Shown: positions 1 through 8,094 of the stretch, piece after piece
Layout: each line of letters begins with the position of its first letter
How positions within the stretch are numbered: the first letter of the stretch is position 1
Assembly: GCA_900546645.1 (NCBI GenBank)
Contig: URDR01000008.1
Location: forward strand, 1-48,368
Length of the DNA: 48,368 bases
From: an uncultured Bacteroides sp.
Lineage (GTDB): Bacteria > Bacteroidota > Bacteroidia > Bacteroidales > Bacteroidaceae
Direction of reading: 5' to 3'
Translations under genes and position numbers: made by a program
Notes under the pieces: generated by a model
What the model was told of the DNA's origin: nothing
The model's database searches: none
The model's input: the letters and a program-made list of their open reading frames with translations, nothing else

Positions 1-80
1 ATATTGAGGACTCAAAACAACTGGCCTTATTCTAAACTTATCCCGAACTCAGGTATATGCTTGTTTTATCGGAAGCAGAT

Positions 81-126
81 GACAAAAAAACGCCAAGGCA
101 TTTGAACTTAAATATCTTGACGTTTT
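81..126 (-). terminator. Leftward intrinsic terminator
   Basis: Read leftward, the arms 126-116 and 97-87 pair (AAAACG/CGTTTT plus CAAG/CTTG with one mismatch) and are followed by seven T residues. It lies downstream of the leftward amidase gene and is the best candidate for the end of that transcript. Confidence 0.5.
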
Positions 127-148
127 AAAAAAATACTTAGTCATTTTA

Positions 149-190
149 TTCCAATCGCCTTGGTGTTTAGAGGCGGTTGGAATTTTTTTT
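149..190 (+). terminator. Rightward intrinsic terminator
   Basis: Arms 149-159 (TTCCAATCGCC) and 172-182 (GGCGGTTGGAA) pair over 11 bp with one G-T pair. A run of T follows at 183-190. It probably ends a rightward gene lying to the left of the window. Positions 1-148 hold no ORF that I can support. Confidence 0.7.
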
Positions 191-232
191 TATATAAGGC
201 ACAAGCCTTTTGATTATTTCGCTCAAGTGAGC

Positions 233-1042
233 TTATTTTGATTTCCTGTAATCTTTTTCAATGGCAGCAGTAATCCAGTTGGCCAGTGCCTGACGGTTAT
301 CGGCAATAACCAGACGTTTCTGGTCTTGTGCGTTCTGAATATTTCCCACTTCAAGGAATACGGCTACCGGAGTGGTGTTTCGGAGTACAAAAAGATTCCG
401 GTCGCTTACTGTACCTTCAAATCCCCGGTTAGGCTGATACCGGTTATATTTCGATTTAAACGTGCGCTGTATTTCTTGCGCCAAGCGTTTCCCGTACTTG
501 CTTCCCGGTGCATGATAAAAATAAGTATCTGTTTGCTTTCCTCGGTTCCGGCTGTCCACGTGGATGAAAACAGCTCGTTTATAGCTGCTTTTTTCTTTGC
601 GGTGAAGTCGGTTGATAGCGTCACATCGCTGCTGAAGTCGGGCAACCTGGTTGAGCGGAATAGTTTTTCCCATACATGTTTCCCGCTTACTGTTATTCAG
701 AATAGCCTGATTCCGTATTCCGTCTTTCGAATCCTGTATAATGAAATGTACTTTGGCCCCCCGTTTCAAGAGTTCTCTTCCCAATCTTAAAATAATATCA
801 TATGCATATTCATCTTCATGCAGGTGCTTTCCTTGATATTTTCCGATACAGCCGGGGTCAGGACCACCATGTCCGCTCACCAGATAAAAAGTTGCTCCTT
901 TCAGTGAACTGGAAGTAACAGCATACGAAGCGAGTGATTTACCGAATAGAGGTTCATAATTCGCTCCCTTTTTCTTTCGTGGCAGAGCAGGAAGTGAAAT
1001 CAGACAACAAATCAATAAAAGTAAAAATCTAATTCTCATCAT
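233..1042 (-). CDS. Secreted N-acetylmuramoyl-L-alanine amidase (Amidase_3 type)
   Basis: This is a zinc amidase that cleaves the bond between N-acetylmuramic acid and the stem peptide of peptidoglycan, acting in the cell envelope. Residues 1-20 form a hydrophobic signal peptide. The catalytic fold starts near residue 50. Probable zinc ligands are H58 (SGHGG), E76 (HEDEYAYD) and H161 (IHVDS), and E231 (FLEVGN) is the expected catalytic glutamate, so the site looks complete. At 269 residues with no SPOR or LysM domain it is a minimal form. Its start overlaps the stop of the upstream thioredoxin-like gene in ATGA, which suggests translational coupling. Two ATG codons lie in tandem and either may be used. 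The family call is firm; the precise role (daughter-cell separation or wall recycling) is not shown. Confidence 0.88.
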   Translation of the reverse strand: MMRIRFLLLLICCLISLPALPRKKKGANYEPLFGKSLASYAVTSSSLKGATFYLVSGHGGPDPGCIGKYQGKHLHEDEYAYDIILRLGRELLKRGAKVHFIIQDSKDGIRNQAILNNSKRETCMGKTIPLNQVARLQQRCDAINRLHRKEKSSYKRAVFIHVDSRNRGKQTDTYFYHAPGSKYGKRLAQEIQRTFKSKYNRYQPNRGFEGTVSDRNLFVLRNTTPVAVFLEVGNIQNAQDQKRLVIADNRQALANWITAAIEKDYRKSK

Positions 1043-1575
1043 TTCAGTAATTCATCAATCTTTTTACATAGAGAGGAGAATTCTTCTTCATTATATAAAC
1101 GAGTCATCATGACAATTTTACCGTCTTTCCCGATGAGTACATTACGCGTGATTCCGGCATTGCGTTCCGCATAAAGTGCAAATATATTCGCTCCCGGGTC
1201 AAGTCCTAACGGATAGGTTACTCCGGTTTGCTTGGCAAATGCCTGTACCCGCTTTAACGGTTCATCACGGTCAATGCCATACAGCGCAAATGATGAATTG
1301 TCTTTATGTTTTTGCCATATATCGCGTTCGATAAAAGGCATTTCTTTCCGGCAGACTCCACACCAGCTTGCTGTGAATTGCAGCATGACAACTTTTCCCC
1401 TGAGGTCGGAGAGTTTGATCTTCTCTCCATCGGTAAGTGTCATTTCGAAATCGGGAGCTTCATCTCCCACTTTTACTATATATCCCACCGCATCGGGTGT
1501 AACTTGCTGTGCGTACGACGGGTGAAAAGAAAACAGACATCCGGCTAATGCAGCTAAAAAAAATAGTTTTTTCAT
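1039..1575 (-). CDS. TlpA/ResA-like periplasmic thioredoxin-fold protein
   Basis: This is an exported thiol-disulfide oxidoreductase or peroxiredoxin-like protein (AhpC/TSA-Redoxin family). Starting at the internal methionine of MKKLFF gives a clean signal peptide ending near SYAQ and a 178-residue product. An upstream in-frame ATG at 1602 would add nine polar residues and lies over the probable -7 promoter element at 1600-1607, so I reject it. The active site is WCGVC (C72 and C75) in the usual FTASWC context, followed by the family's RDEP and PLGLDPG stretches and an NVLIGKDGKIV strand. It is the first gene of a two-gene leftward operon with the amidase. Its partner protein is unknown. Confidence 0.85.
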   Translation of the reverse strand: MKKLFFLAALAGCLFSFHPSYAQQVTPDAVGYIVKVGDEAPDFEMTLTDGEKIKLSDLRGKVVMLQFTASWCGVCRKEMPFIERDIWQKHKDNSSFALYGIDRDEPLKRVQAFAKQTGVTYPLGLDPGANIFALYAERNAGITRNVLIGKDGKIVMMTRLYNEEEFSSLCKKIDELLK

Positions 1576-1599
1576 GTTTATATTATAATTTGGACGGCT

Positions 1600-1607
1600 C
1601 AAAGATA
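1600..1607 (-). promoter_or_regulatory. -7 element for the thioredoxin-amidase operon
   Basis: CAAAGATA on the plus strand reads TATCTTTG on the minus strand, an exact match to the Bacteroides -7 consensus TAnnTTTG. It lies 25 nt upstream of the chosen ATG. I see no good -33 TTTG. Confidence 0.55.
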
Positions 1608-1649
1608 CAAATTTCCAGTTAAAGATAAGTGCATTTTAAAATAAACTCC

Positions 1650-1657
1650 TATCTTTG
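1650..1657 (+). promoter_or_regulatory. -7 element for the B12 riboswitch transcript
   Basis: TATCTTTG matches the Bacteroides -7 consensus TAnnTTTG exactly and sits just upstream of the riboswitch core. This fits a transcript that starts near 1664. A -33 element is not clear. Confidence 0.6.
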
Positions 1658-1665
1658 CGATGTTT

Positions 1666-1862
1666 TGTTCCGCCAGTCTTTGCTGAAAACGAGGCTGTGG
1701 ATGAAAAGGGAATCGGGTGAAAATCCCGGACAGTCCCGCTGCTGTAAGCTCTATGTAAAAGTTTGCTTATCATTCTCCCTGCCACTGCCCTAATGTATTT
1801 TTAGAGGGTGGGAAGGCAAAGCAGACAGAGTAAGTCAGAAGACCTGCAAAACAGAAGTCGTG
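1666..1862 (+). ncRNA. Cobalamin riboswitch
   Basis: The region carries the landmarks of the cobalamin riboswitch in order: a GGGAATCGGGTGAAAATCCC segment (1709-1728), the CAGTCCCGCTGCTGTAA segment (1731-1747), GCCACTG (1781-1787), a GGGTGGGAAGGC segment (1806-1817) and the B12 box AGTCAGAAGACCTGC (1833-1847). It sits directly upstream of the vitamin B12 uptake genes, as expected for a feedback switch that turns them off when adenosylcobalamin is plentiful. The outer boundaries are approximate. I did not identify the expression platform; about 65 nt separate the B12 box from the first start codon. Confidence 0.93.
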
Positions 1863-1926
1863 CTTGTATTCTCGAGGAAAGAAGAGCAAGATCATGCAAT
1901 TTTTTTTCTTTTTTATAACACTGATT

Positions 1927-2124
1927 ATGAGTAAAAAGCATTCTGTCCGTCATACAGGCATGTGCTTTATGATAGCCATTACGATGCTTTCGGTTGAGGG
2001 TATGCGTGCTCAGCATCTTGATACCGATAGCATAACAGGGCGTGTACACGATATTCCGAATGTTATGGTCAATGCGCGTCAGTTGCCAAATAAGGTGACA
2101 TCAACCATTTTGGCTATAAAATGA
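1927..2124 (+). pseudogene. Stub of a BtuB-type TonB-dependent cobalamin receptor
   Basis: From ATG 1927 a 65-residue frame encodes a signal peptide (about residues 1-28, ending at MRAQ) and then a short region with VMVNARQLPNKV. That stretch resembles the start of the plug domain in Bacteroides BtuB-like receptors, where a V-x-V-x-A-R-x-L-P segment follows the signal peptide. The frame then hits TGA at 2122, so the remaining plug and the whole 22-strand barrel are absent. Only 47 nt separate this stop from btuF. The position between a cobalamin riboswitch and btuF is exactly where such a receptor gene normally sits. I infer a deletion remnant. The alternative is a functional leader peptide, which I think less likely because of the plug-like motif. 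Confidence 0.6.
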
Positions 2125-2137
2125 GGCAGGAATCAAC

Positions 2138-2168
2138 TCACAAACTTAAAAATTCACAAACTTAAAAA
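2138..2168 (+). repeat. 15-bp tandem repeat before btuF
   Basis: TCACAAACTTAAAAA occurs at 2138-2152 and again at 2154-2168, one base apart (16-bp period). It fills the gap between the receptor stub and btuF and may mark the deletion or a slippage event. It lies within the ribosome-loading region of btuF. Confidence 0.8.
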
Positions 2169-2171
2169 CGA

Positions 2172-3311
2172 ATGAAACAAATTTTACTATCTGCCTATAT
2201 AGTAATTATGGTCTTGCTTCTTTCTGCATGTGTCAGAGGAGGCAAGACCTCTTCTGCTTTGTCGAACGGAGATACTTTGGTATTTCGCCACGCTATTAAC
2301 TTGTCAATCGTGGAGTATCCTGAGTATACTGTGGCAAAGTTGCGTAACCCTTGGGATACATTAAGCGTATTACATACTTATATCTTGACCGATAAAAGAA
2401 AGCCTTTGCCCGATCATTTGCCTGAAGGTACAGTGATTGGTGTTCCTCTTGAAAAACTGTTGGTTTATTCGGCTGTTCATGGCAGCTTATTAAGCGAATT
2501 GGGAGCTGTCGGCCGGATTCGGGGGATATGTAGCCGTGAGTATTTTAAGCAAACTGAGGTGCAGGAACTTTGTAAGAAAGGAGTAATAACAGATTGTGGA
2601 AACAGTATGAGTCCGGATATTGAGCGCATAATCGAATTACAGCCGGACGGTATCATGCTTTCTCCCTATGAAAGCAGTGGAGGCTATGGGCAATTAGGAA
2701 AGTTGGGAATCCCGCTGATAGAGTGTGCCGATTACATGGAAACATCGCCTTTAGGCAGAGCGGAGTGGATGAAGTTTTATGGGATTCTGATCGGGAAGAA
2801 GGCTTTGGCTGATTCTCTTTTTTCAGCAGTAGAAAAAGAGTATCGCAATGTGACTCGCCAGGCGCAGAAATCATCTGTAAGACCTACGGTAATCAGTGAC
2901 TTGAAGTATGGTTCTACTTGGTATATTTCAGGCGGAAACAGTACTACGGGCCGGTTGTTTAAGGATGCGGGCGCTGCATATGTTTTTGCTGATTTAAAAA
3001 ATAGCGGTTCTGTTCCCTTGCCTTTTGAAACGGTATTCGATAAAGGACAACATGCCGACTATTGGTTTATTAAATATAACCAAAAGACAGAAAAAACTTA
3101 TCAGGAATTGGAAAGGGAATTTGCTCCTTATGCTCGTTTCCATGCGTTTAAGAATCATCGCATTTATGGATGCAATTCCAATTATATTCCTTTTTATGAA
3201 GAGTCACCTTTTCATCCCGAACTGCTGCTGAAAGATGTCGTGAAAATATTGCATCCTGATTTACTAGAGGGATATACTCCCCGGTATTTCAGTAAACTGG
3301 CCCTTGATTAA
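2172..3311 (+). CDS. btuF: BtuF-like vitamin B12 substrate-binding lipoprotein
   Basis: This is the solute-binding component of a cobalamin ABC importer, expected to be anchored in the periplasm by lipid. The N-terminus is a lipoprotein signal with lipobox LLSAC and C20. The 379-residue body contains the periplasmic binding protein type III features seen in BtuF/FecB: a first-lobe stretch around AVGRIRGICS, then the LQPDGIMLSPYES segment, a long linking helix and a second lobe ending with the HPELLLKDVVKILHP segment typical of this family. It follows the riboswitch and receptor stub and precedes btuC and btuD. Cobalamin rather than haem or siderophore specificity rests on the riboswitch. Confidence 0.85.
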   Translation: MKQILLSAYIVIMVLLLSACVRGGKTSSALSNGDTLVFRHAINLSIVEYPEYTVAKLRNPWDTLSVLHTYILTDKRKPLPDHLPEGTVIGVPLEKLLVYSAVHGSLLSELGAVGRIRGICSREYFKQTEVQELCKKGVITDCGNSMSPDIERIIELQPDGIMLSPYESSGGYGQLGKLGIPLIECADYMETSPLGRAEWMKFYGILIGKKALADSLFSAVEKEYRNVTRQAQKSSVRPTVISDLKYGSTWYISGGNSTTGRLFKDAGAAYVFADLKNSGSVPLPFETVFDKGQHADYWFIKYNQKTEKTYQELEREFAPYARFHAFKNHRIYGCNSNYIPFYEESPFHPELLLKDVVKILHPDLLEGYTPRYFSKLALD

Positions 3312-3355
3312 ACCGGTGTTTTACAGATGAAGGAAAAATGAAGTGAAAAACAAGA

Positions 3356-4411
3356 ATGATAAACGTAAAAAGAAGCAATGTGAGGTATAAAGGTTTTTTA
3401 TATGGAGGCATACTGGTGGGGCTGATTGTTGTCTTGATGGCAGCTAATCTGTTCCTCGGCTCGGTTGATATTCCGGTGCAGGCTGTGATTGATATCCTGC
3501 TTGGACGGGAGGTTGAACGGGAAACGTGGATTTTTATTATTTGGGAATCACGCCTTCCGCAATGCATAACGGCTTTGCTGTGTGGGGCTTCCCTTTCGGC
3601 TTCTGGGCTGATGTTGCAGACTGTCTTTAATAATCCATTGGCCGATACTTCAATATTGGGCATTAGTTCGGGAGCAAGTTTGGGGGTGGCATTGGTCTTG
3701 TTGATGGGAGGTGGAAGCATTGTGGCGGGTGCTTTTACATTGTCGGGCTTTCTGTCTGTTATATTCGGAGCGTTTTTGGGGGCAGCCTTGGTCTTGGGGC
3801 TAATCCTTTTTCTGTCCACTTTGATTAAAAATACAATTATGCTTCTCATTGCCGGTATCATGATAGGTTACGTAACTTCTTCTTTGATATCTTTGCTTAA
3901 CTTTTTTGCAACAGCAGAAGGTGTTCAGTCATTTATGATTTGGGGGCTTGGTAATTTCGGAGGGGTATCATTGAAGCAGCTTCCGGTTTTCAGTGTGGTG
4001 ACATTATCGGGGCTCATTGGTTCTGTATTATTGATAAAACCATTAAATGCGTTGCTTCTGGGTGTACGTTATGCTGAAAATTTAGGAATAAATATCCGGC
4101 GTGTGCGTAATATTTTGCTTGCTGCTACAGGTTTGCTGACTGCCGTAACAACCGCTTTTTGTGGTCCGGTGGCATTTATCGGCTTGGCTGTTCCTCATGT
4201 TGCGCGACTTATGCTTGGAACCTCAAATCATAATTCATTGATGCCTGTCACCTTGCTTACCGGTTCGGCTGTAGCATTGCTTTGTAACTTAATATGTATC
4301 CTTCCGGGTGAGGTGGGGGTGATTCCCTTAAATGCAGTTACTCCGGTTTTGGGTGCTCCGGTAATTATATATGTAATTATTAATCAGCGTAAGATTCAGT
4401 ATTTTAATTAA
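3356..4411 (+). CDS. btuC: BtuC-like ABC importer permease (FecCD family)
   Basis: This is the inner-membrane subunit of the B12 importer. The 351-residue protein is very hydrophobic, with roughly ten membrane segments. FecCD landmarks include RLPQCITALLCGASLSASG near residues 68-86, the NPLADTSILGISSGASLG motif near 93-110, and the C-terminal GPVAFIGLAVPHVAR loop that contacts the ATPase. It starts 44 nt after btuF and its stop codon shares one base with the btuD start, so the two are translationally coupled. Control is expected from the upstream cobalamin riboswitch. Confidence 0.92.
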   Translation: MINVKRSNVRYKGFLYGGILVGLIVVLMAANLFLGSVDIPVQAVIDILLGREVERETWIFIIWESRLPQCITALLCGASLSASGLMLQTVFNNPLADTSILGISSGASLGVALVLLMGGGSIVAGAFTLSGFLSVIFGAFLGAALVLGLILFLSTLIKNTIMLLIAGIMIGYVTSSLISLLNFFATAEGVQSFMIWGLGNFGGVSLKQLPVFSVVTLSGLIGSVLLIKPLNALLLGVRYAENLGINIRRVRNILLAATGLLTAVTTAFCGPVAFIGLAVPHVARLMLGTSNHNSLMPVTLLTGSAVALLCNLICILPGEVGVIPLNAVTPVLGAPVIIYVIINQRKIQYFN

Positions 4412-5427
4412 TGAAATTATCGGGAGCTATGATTCACGGGAAGCAATTAAGTATAGGTTATCAGAACGGGAAACAGATTAAATATGTTCATCGTAATTTG
4501 AATTTTGAACTGCGTCAAGGTGAATTGACTTGTTTGCTTGGTGCCAATGGAGCAGGAAAATCCACTTTGCTCCGTACGTTGGCTGCAGCTCAGCCTGCGC
4601 TTGAGGGAACATTAGAATTTCTTGGGAAACCAATTTCTGCTTATACGGAGCGTGAGCGTTCGCGCTTAATCGGGATTGTTTTGACTGATAAAACGCAAGC
4701 TGGAGGGCTTGCTGTTTATGAACTGGTGGCTTTGGGACGCCAACCGCATACCGGCTTTTTCGGTCGGTTACATCGTTCGGATAAAGAAAAAATAGAGCAT
4801 GCGCTTCAAGCTGTGGGAATGGAAGGGAAAAAGCAATGTTATGTGGCTGAACTTTCGGATGGTGAACGGCAAAAGGTAATGATAGCAAAAGCCTTAGTAC
4901 AAGAATGCCCGCTGATTTTGTTGGATGAACCTACTGCTTTTCTTGATGTGGTGAGCCGGATTGAGATTATGAACTTGCTGCACCGATTAGCTGTTGAAGA
5001 GAAAAGGGCTATTTTATTGTCTACGCATGATGTAGAGCAGGCACTGGTTTTGTCAGACCGTCTTTGGCTGATTACCCCTGAAAATGGGTTGGAATGCGGT
5101 GTAACAGAAGATTTGATTCTGTCACATCGGATGGATACTTTGTTTAATCAGACCTCTGGCCACATTCGGTTCGATTTGATGCATGGGGTATTTTCACCGA
5201 TGGTGGAAGGGAAAAAATCAATCGTTCTCCAAACAGAAGATGACGTATTACGTCATTGGACCCAGAATGCCTTAAATCGTATTAATTATTTTTGTCTAAC
5301 GGCAGAGACCTTGTCGGATGTTTCAGTCATACTTGAAGTGGTATCTCCTCGTGAATTGATATTGAAGATGAACGGACAGCAGCTTGTTTTGCACTCATTC
5401 GAAGAACTGCTTGCCGTATTGCCTTGA
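4411..5427 (+). CDS. btuD: BtuD-like ABC importer ATPase with C-terminal extension
   Basis: This is the cytoplasmic ATPase that powers B12 import. Walker A is GANGAGKST (44-52), the signature is LSDGE (148-152), Walker B is LILLDEP (168-174), and a switch histidine follows in LLSTHD. These residues are complete. At 338 residues it is about 80-90 longer than a plain BtuD/FecE ATPase. The extra C-terminal part (about 235-338) has no motif I recognise and may be a regulatory domain of the kind seen on some Bacteroidetes iron and B12 ATPases. Its start overlaps the btuC stop by one base. A weak hairpin at 5468-5485 follows but lacks a T run, so the end of the operon is unclear. Confidence 0.9.
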   Translation: MKLSGAMIHGKQLSIGYQNGKQIKYVHRNLNFELRQGELTCLLGANGAGKSTLLRTLAAAQPALEGTLEFLGKPISAYTERERSRLIGIVLTDKTQAGGLAVYELVALGRQPHTGFFGRLHRSDKEKIEHALQAVGMEGKKQCYVAELSDGERQKVMIAKALVQECPLILLDEPTAFLDVVSRIEIMNLLHRLAVEEKRAILLSTHDVEQALVLSDRLWLITPENGLECGVTEDLILSHRMDTLFNQTSGHIRFDLMHGVFSPMVEGKKSIVLQTEDDVLRHWTQNALNRINYFCLTAETLSDVSVILEVVSPRELILKMNGQQLVLHSFEELLAVLP

Positions 5428-5652
5428 GCTTTGTTTTATTCTTGCTTTCGGGGTTGTTTATATGCTTCGCTTTTTACTTAAAGCGGAAGAGTTACTTATT
5501 TCTTTTTATCTTGCTGGATCAAGACGGAAACCTTATGTAATGAGATATGAGGAGGTGCTGATAGAAAATAAACAATTATTGTTATTATTTTGTTATATTT
5601 ATACAAGAGGTTGGTATTTTATATCAAAGTGCTATTATTTTATCTTTTTCTG

Positions 5653-5683
5653 TTGAATATTGCGATTGAAATCTTTATATTTG
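5653..5683 (+). promoter_or_regulatory. Promoter of the acnA-icd-gltA cluster
   Basis: TATATTTG at 5676-5683 matches the Bacteroides -7 consensus TAnnTTTG, and TTG at 5653-5655 lies 20 nt upstream as a -33 element. The predicted start is near 5690, about 24 nt before the acnA ATG. The stretch 5428-5652 is A+T-rich and I see no gene in it. Confidence 0.7.
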
Positions 5684-5713
5684 CGGATATTGTTAATAAG
5701 AAAAAAGAATCGT

Positions 5714-7966
5714 ATGGTTTACGACATTGAGATGCTAAGAGAATTCTACGCGTTGTATGCGACGAAAGTAGATGAAGCAAAGAATAAACTGGGTAGAGCG
5801 ATGACGCTTGCCGAGAAAATTTTGTATGCACATGTGTATGATGAAACAGTATTAAGAAATTATCGCCGAGGGGAAGATTATGTGAATTTTCGCCCGAACC
5901 GTGTGGCTATGCAGGATGCTACTGCTCAAATGGCTTTGCTGCAGTTTATGAATGCCGGTAAATCGGTATCAGCTGTTCCTGCTACTGTTCATTGCGATCA
6001 TTTGATTCAGGCATATAAAGGAGTGGAAACAGATTTGCCGGTAGCTTGTACTGCAAATAAGGAGGTATATGAATTTCTAAAGAGTGTAGCCGCTAAATAT
6101 GGTATTGGCTTTTGGAAACCGGGAGCAGGAATTATTCATCAGGTAGTACTTGAAAATTATGCATTCCCGGGTGGTATGATGGTAGGGACAGATTCACATA
6201 CTCCTAATGCCGGAGGATTAGGTATGATTGCCATCGGAGTAGGAGGAGCTGATGCGGTAGATGTCATGACCGGCATGGAGTGGGAATTGAAAATGCCTAA
6301 ACTGATAGGTGTGAAACTTTCAGGAAAATTATCTGGATGGGCTTCTCCAAAAGATGTTATTTTGAAGCTGGCGGGGATATTGACGGTGAAAGGAGCAACG
6401 AATGCGATTATTGAATATTTCGGTGAAGGAACAGCTTCTTTATCAGCTACCGGTAAAGCAACAATCTGTAATATGGGAGCAGAAGTGGGAGCGACTACTT
6501 CGGTGTTTCCCTATGATGAGGAAATGGCACATTATCTCTGTGTAACGGGGCGTGATGAGATTGCTTCTCTTGCTTCAGCTTCGAGTGCTTATTTAAAAGC
6601 AGATGCAGAGGTGGAGGCTTCTCCTGAATTGTATTACGACCGTGTAATTGAAATTAATCTTTCAGAATTGGAACCTTATATTAATGGACCGTTTACTCCC
6701 GATGCAGCATGTCCTATTTCAGAGTTTGCAGCAAAGGTAAAAGCAAATGGTTATCCGCAGCAGATGGAAGTGGGATTGATTGGGTCGTGCACTAACTCTT
6801 CGTATCAGGATTTGAGCCGAGCTGCTTCACTGGCCCGTCAGGTAAAAGAAAAGAACCTTGCCATAGCTGCATCCTTGATTATTAATCCGGGTTCGGAGCA
6901 GGTGTATTATACAGCTCAACGTGACGGAATGATTCATAATTTCAAGTCGGTGGGGGGAGTAATTATGACGAATGCTTGTGGACCTTGTATTGGACAATGG
7001 AAGCGAGAAACAGAGGATAATACCCGTCCGAATTCAATCGTGACTTCATTTAACCGAAATTTTGCTAAGCGTGCTGACGGTAATCCGAATACCCATGCTT
7101 TTGTCGCTTCGCCGGAACTGGCTATGGCGTTGACCATTGCGGGTGATTTATGTTTTAATCCGCTGACTGATACATTAATCAATGTGAAGGGTGAATCAGT
7201 TAAACTTGATCCGCCGGTAGGTGATACACTTCCTGTTAACGGATTTACTGTAGATGATAATGGATATGTAGCTCCGTCTGCAGATGGGAAAGAAGTAGAG
7301 GTGGTCATTTCTCCAGATTCAAAACGTTTGCAGAAATTGGCTCGGTTTGCTCCTTGGGATGGAGAAGACTTGATAGAAATGCCTCTGTTGATTAAAACTC
7401 AGGGAAAATGTACTACAGACCATATATCAATGGCAGGACCATGGCTTCGTTTCCGTGGACATTTGGAAAATATTTCTGATAATATGTTGATGGGAGCTGT
7501 GAATGCTTTTAATGGACAGACAAATAGTGTTTGGAACCGTTTGACTGGAAAGTATGAAGCTGTGTCGGCAGTTGCTAAGCAATATAAGGCGAACGGAATA
7601 GCTTCTATAGTGGTGGCAGAAGAAAATTATGGTGAAGGTTCAAGCCGTGAACATGCTGCAATGGAGCCTCGCTTCTTGAATGTACGGGCTATTTTGGCTA
7701 AAAGCTTTGCACGAATCCATGAAACAAACTTGAAGAAACAGGGTATGCTGGCTTTGACTTTTATAAACAAAGAGGATTATGACAAGATACAGGAACACGA
7801 CCGGATTTCTCTGCTTGGTTTGAAGGATTTTGCTCCGGGACGTCCGCTTCAAGTAATAGTAACTCATGAAAATGGCGAAAAAGAGTCATTCGAGGTGGCA
7901 CATACGTATAACGAACTGCAGATAAACTGGTTTAAGGCTGGAGCGGCTTTAAATATGAGTTTATAA
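5714..7966 (+). CDS. acnA: Aconitate hydratase (mitochondrial-type)
   Basis: It interconverts citrate and isocitrate with a [4Fe-4S] cluster in the cytoplasm. The cluster cysteines are C359 (IGSCTNSS), C422 and C425 (ACGPCIGQW), with the same spacing as in mitochondrial aconitase. Other family motifs are HCDHLIQ, GTDSHTPNAGGLG, and the C-terminal swivel-domain segments KCTTDHISMAGPW and GEGSSREHAAMEPR. The 750-residue length also fits the mitochondrial-like aconitase described in Bacteroides fragilis. I chose ATG 5714; an in-frame start at 5660 would add 18 basic residues and begins upstream of the predicted transcription start. It is the first gene of a cluster with icd and gltA that makes 2-oxoglutarate for glutamate synthesis without a full cycle. 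Confidence 0.95.
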   Translation: MVYDIEMLREFYALYATKVDEAKNKLGRAMTLAEKILYAHVYDETVLRNYRRGEDYVNFRPNRVAMQDATAQMALLQFMNAGKSVSAVPATVHCDHLIQAYKGVETDLPVACTANKEVYEFLKSVAAKYGIGFWKPGAGIIHQVVLENYAFPGGMMVGTDSHTPNAGGLGMIAIGVGGADAVDVMTGMEWELKMPKLIGVKLSGKLSGWASPKDVILKLAGILTVKGATNAIIEYFGEGTASLSATGKATICNMGAEVGATTSVFPYDEEMAHYLCVTGRDEIASLASASSAYLKADAEVEASPELYYDRVIEINLSELEPYINGPFTPDAACPISEFAAKVKANGYPQQMEVGLIGSCTNSSYQDLSRAASLARQVKEKNLAIAASLIINPGSEQVYYTAQRDGMIHNFKSVGGVIMTNACGPCIGQWKRETEDNTRPNSIVTSFNRNFAKRADGNPNTHAFVASPELAMALTIAGDLCFNPLTDTLINVKGESVKLDPPVGDTLPVNGFTVDDNGYVAPSADGKEVEVVISPDSKRLQKLARFAPWDGEDLIEMPLLIKTQGKCTTDHISMAGPWLRFRGHLENISDNMLMGAVNAFNGQTNSVWNRLTGKYEAVSAVAKQYKANGIASIVVAEENYGEGSSREHAAMEPRFLNVRAILAKSFARIHETNLKKQGMLALTFINKEDYDKIQEHDRISLLGLKDFAPGRPLQVIVTHENGEKESFEVAHTYNELQINWFKAGAALNMSL

Positions 7967-7976
7967 TCGTTTTGTC

Positions 7977-8030
7977 TTTTCTTTCCTATAGAGGGTGAAC
8001 TGTATTTTAGGAAAAAAAGCAGGAAAGAAA
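7977..8030 (+). promoter_or_regulatory. Alternative intercistronic hairpins between acnA and icd
   Basis: TTTTCTTTCCT at 7977-7987 can pair either with AGGAAAAAAA at 8009-8018 or with AGGAAAGAAA at 8021-8030, so two exclusive stems are possible in this 128-nt gap. They could influence stability or expression of the downstream genes. No T run follows, so it is not a normal terminator. The function is inferred only. Confidence 0.35.
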
Positions 8031-8094
8031 CGTGAGAGGAAAGCCGACAGGCAAAGCAATATAAAGTCTGAATAAACTAAATAGAAACTAAGAA

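Noticed and set aside
3289..3861. 190-residue minus-strand frame
   Set aside because: It lies antisense within btuC, which has clear family motifs; the frame is rich in K, P and I with no recognisable domain.
5384..5656. 90-residue plus-strand frame after btuD
   Set aside because: It overlaps the btuD end in another frame, has no domain and reads as translated A+T-rich spacer.
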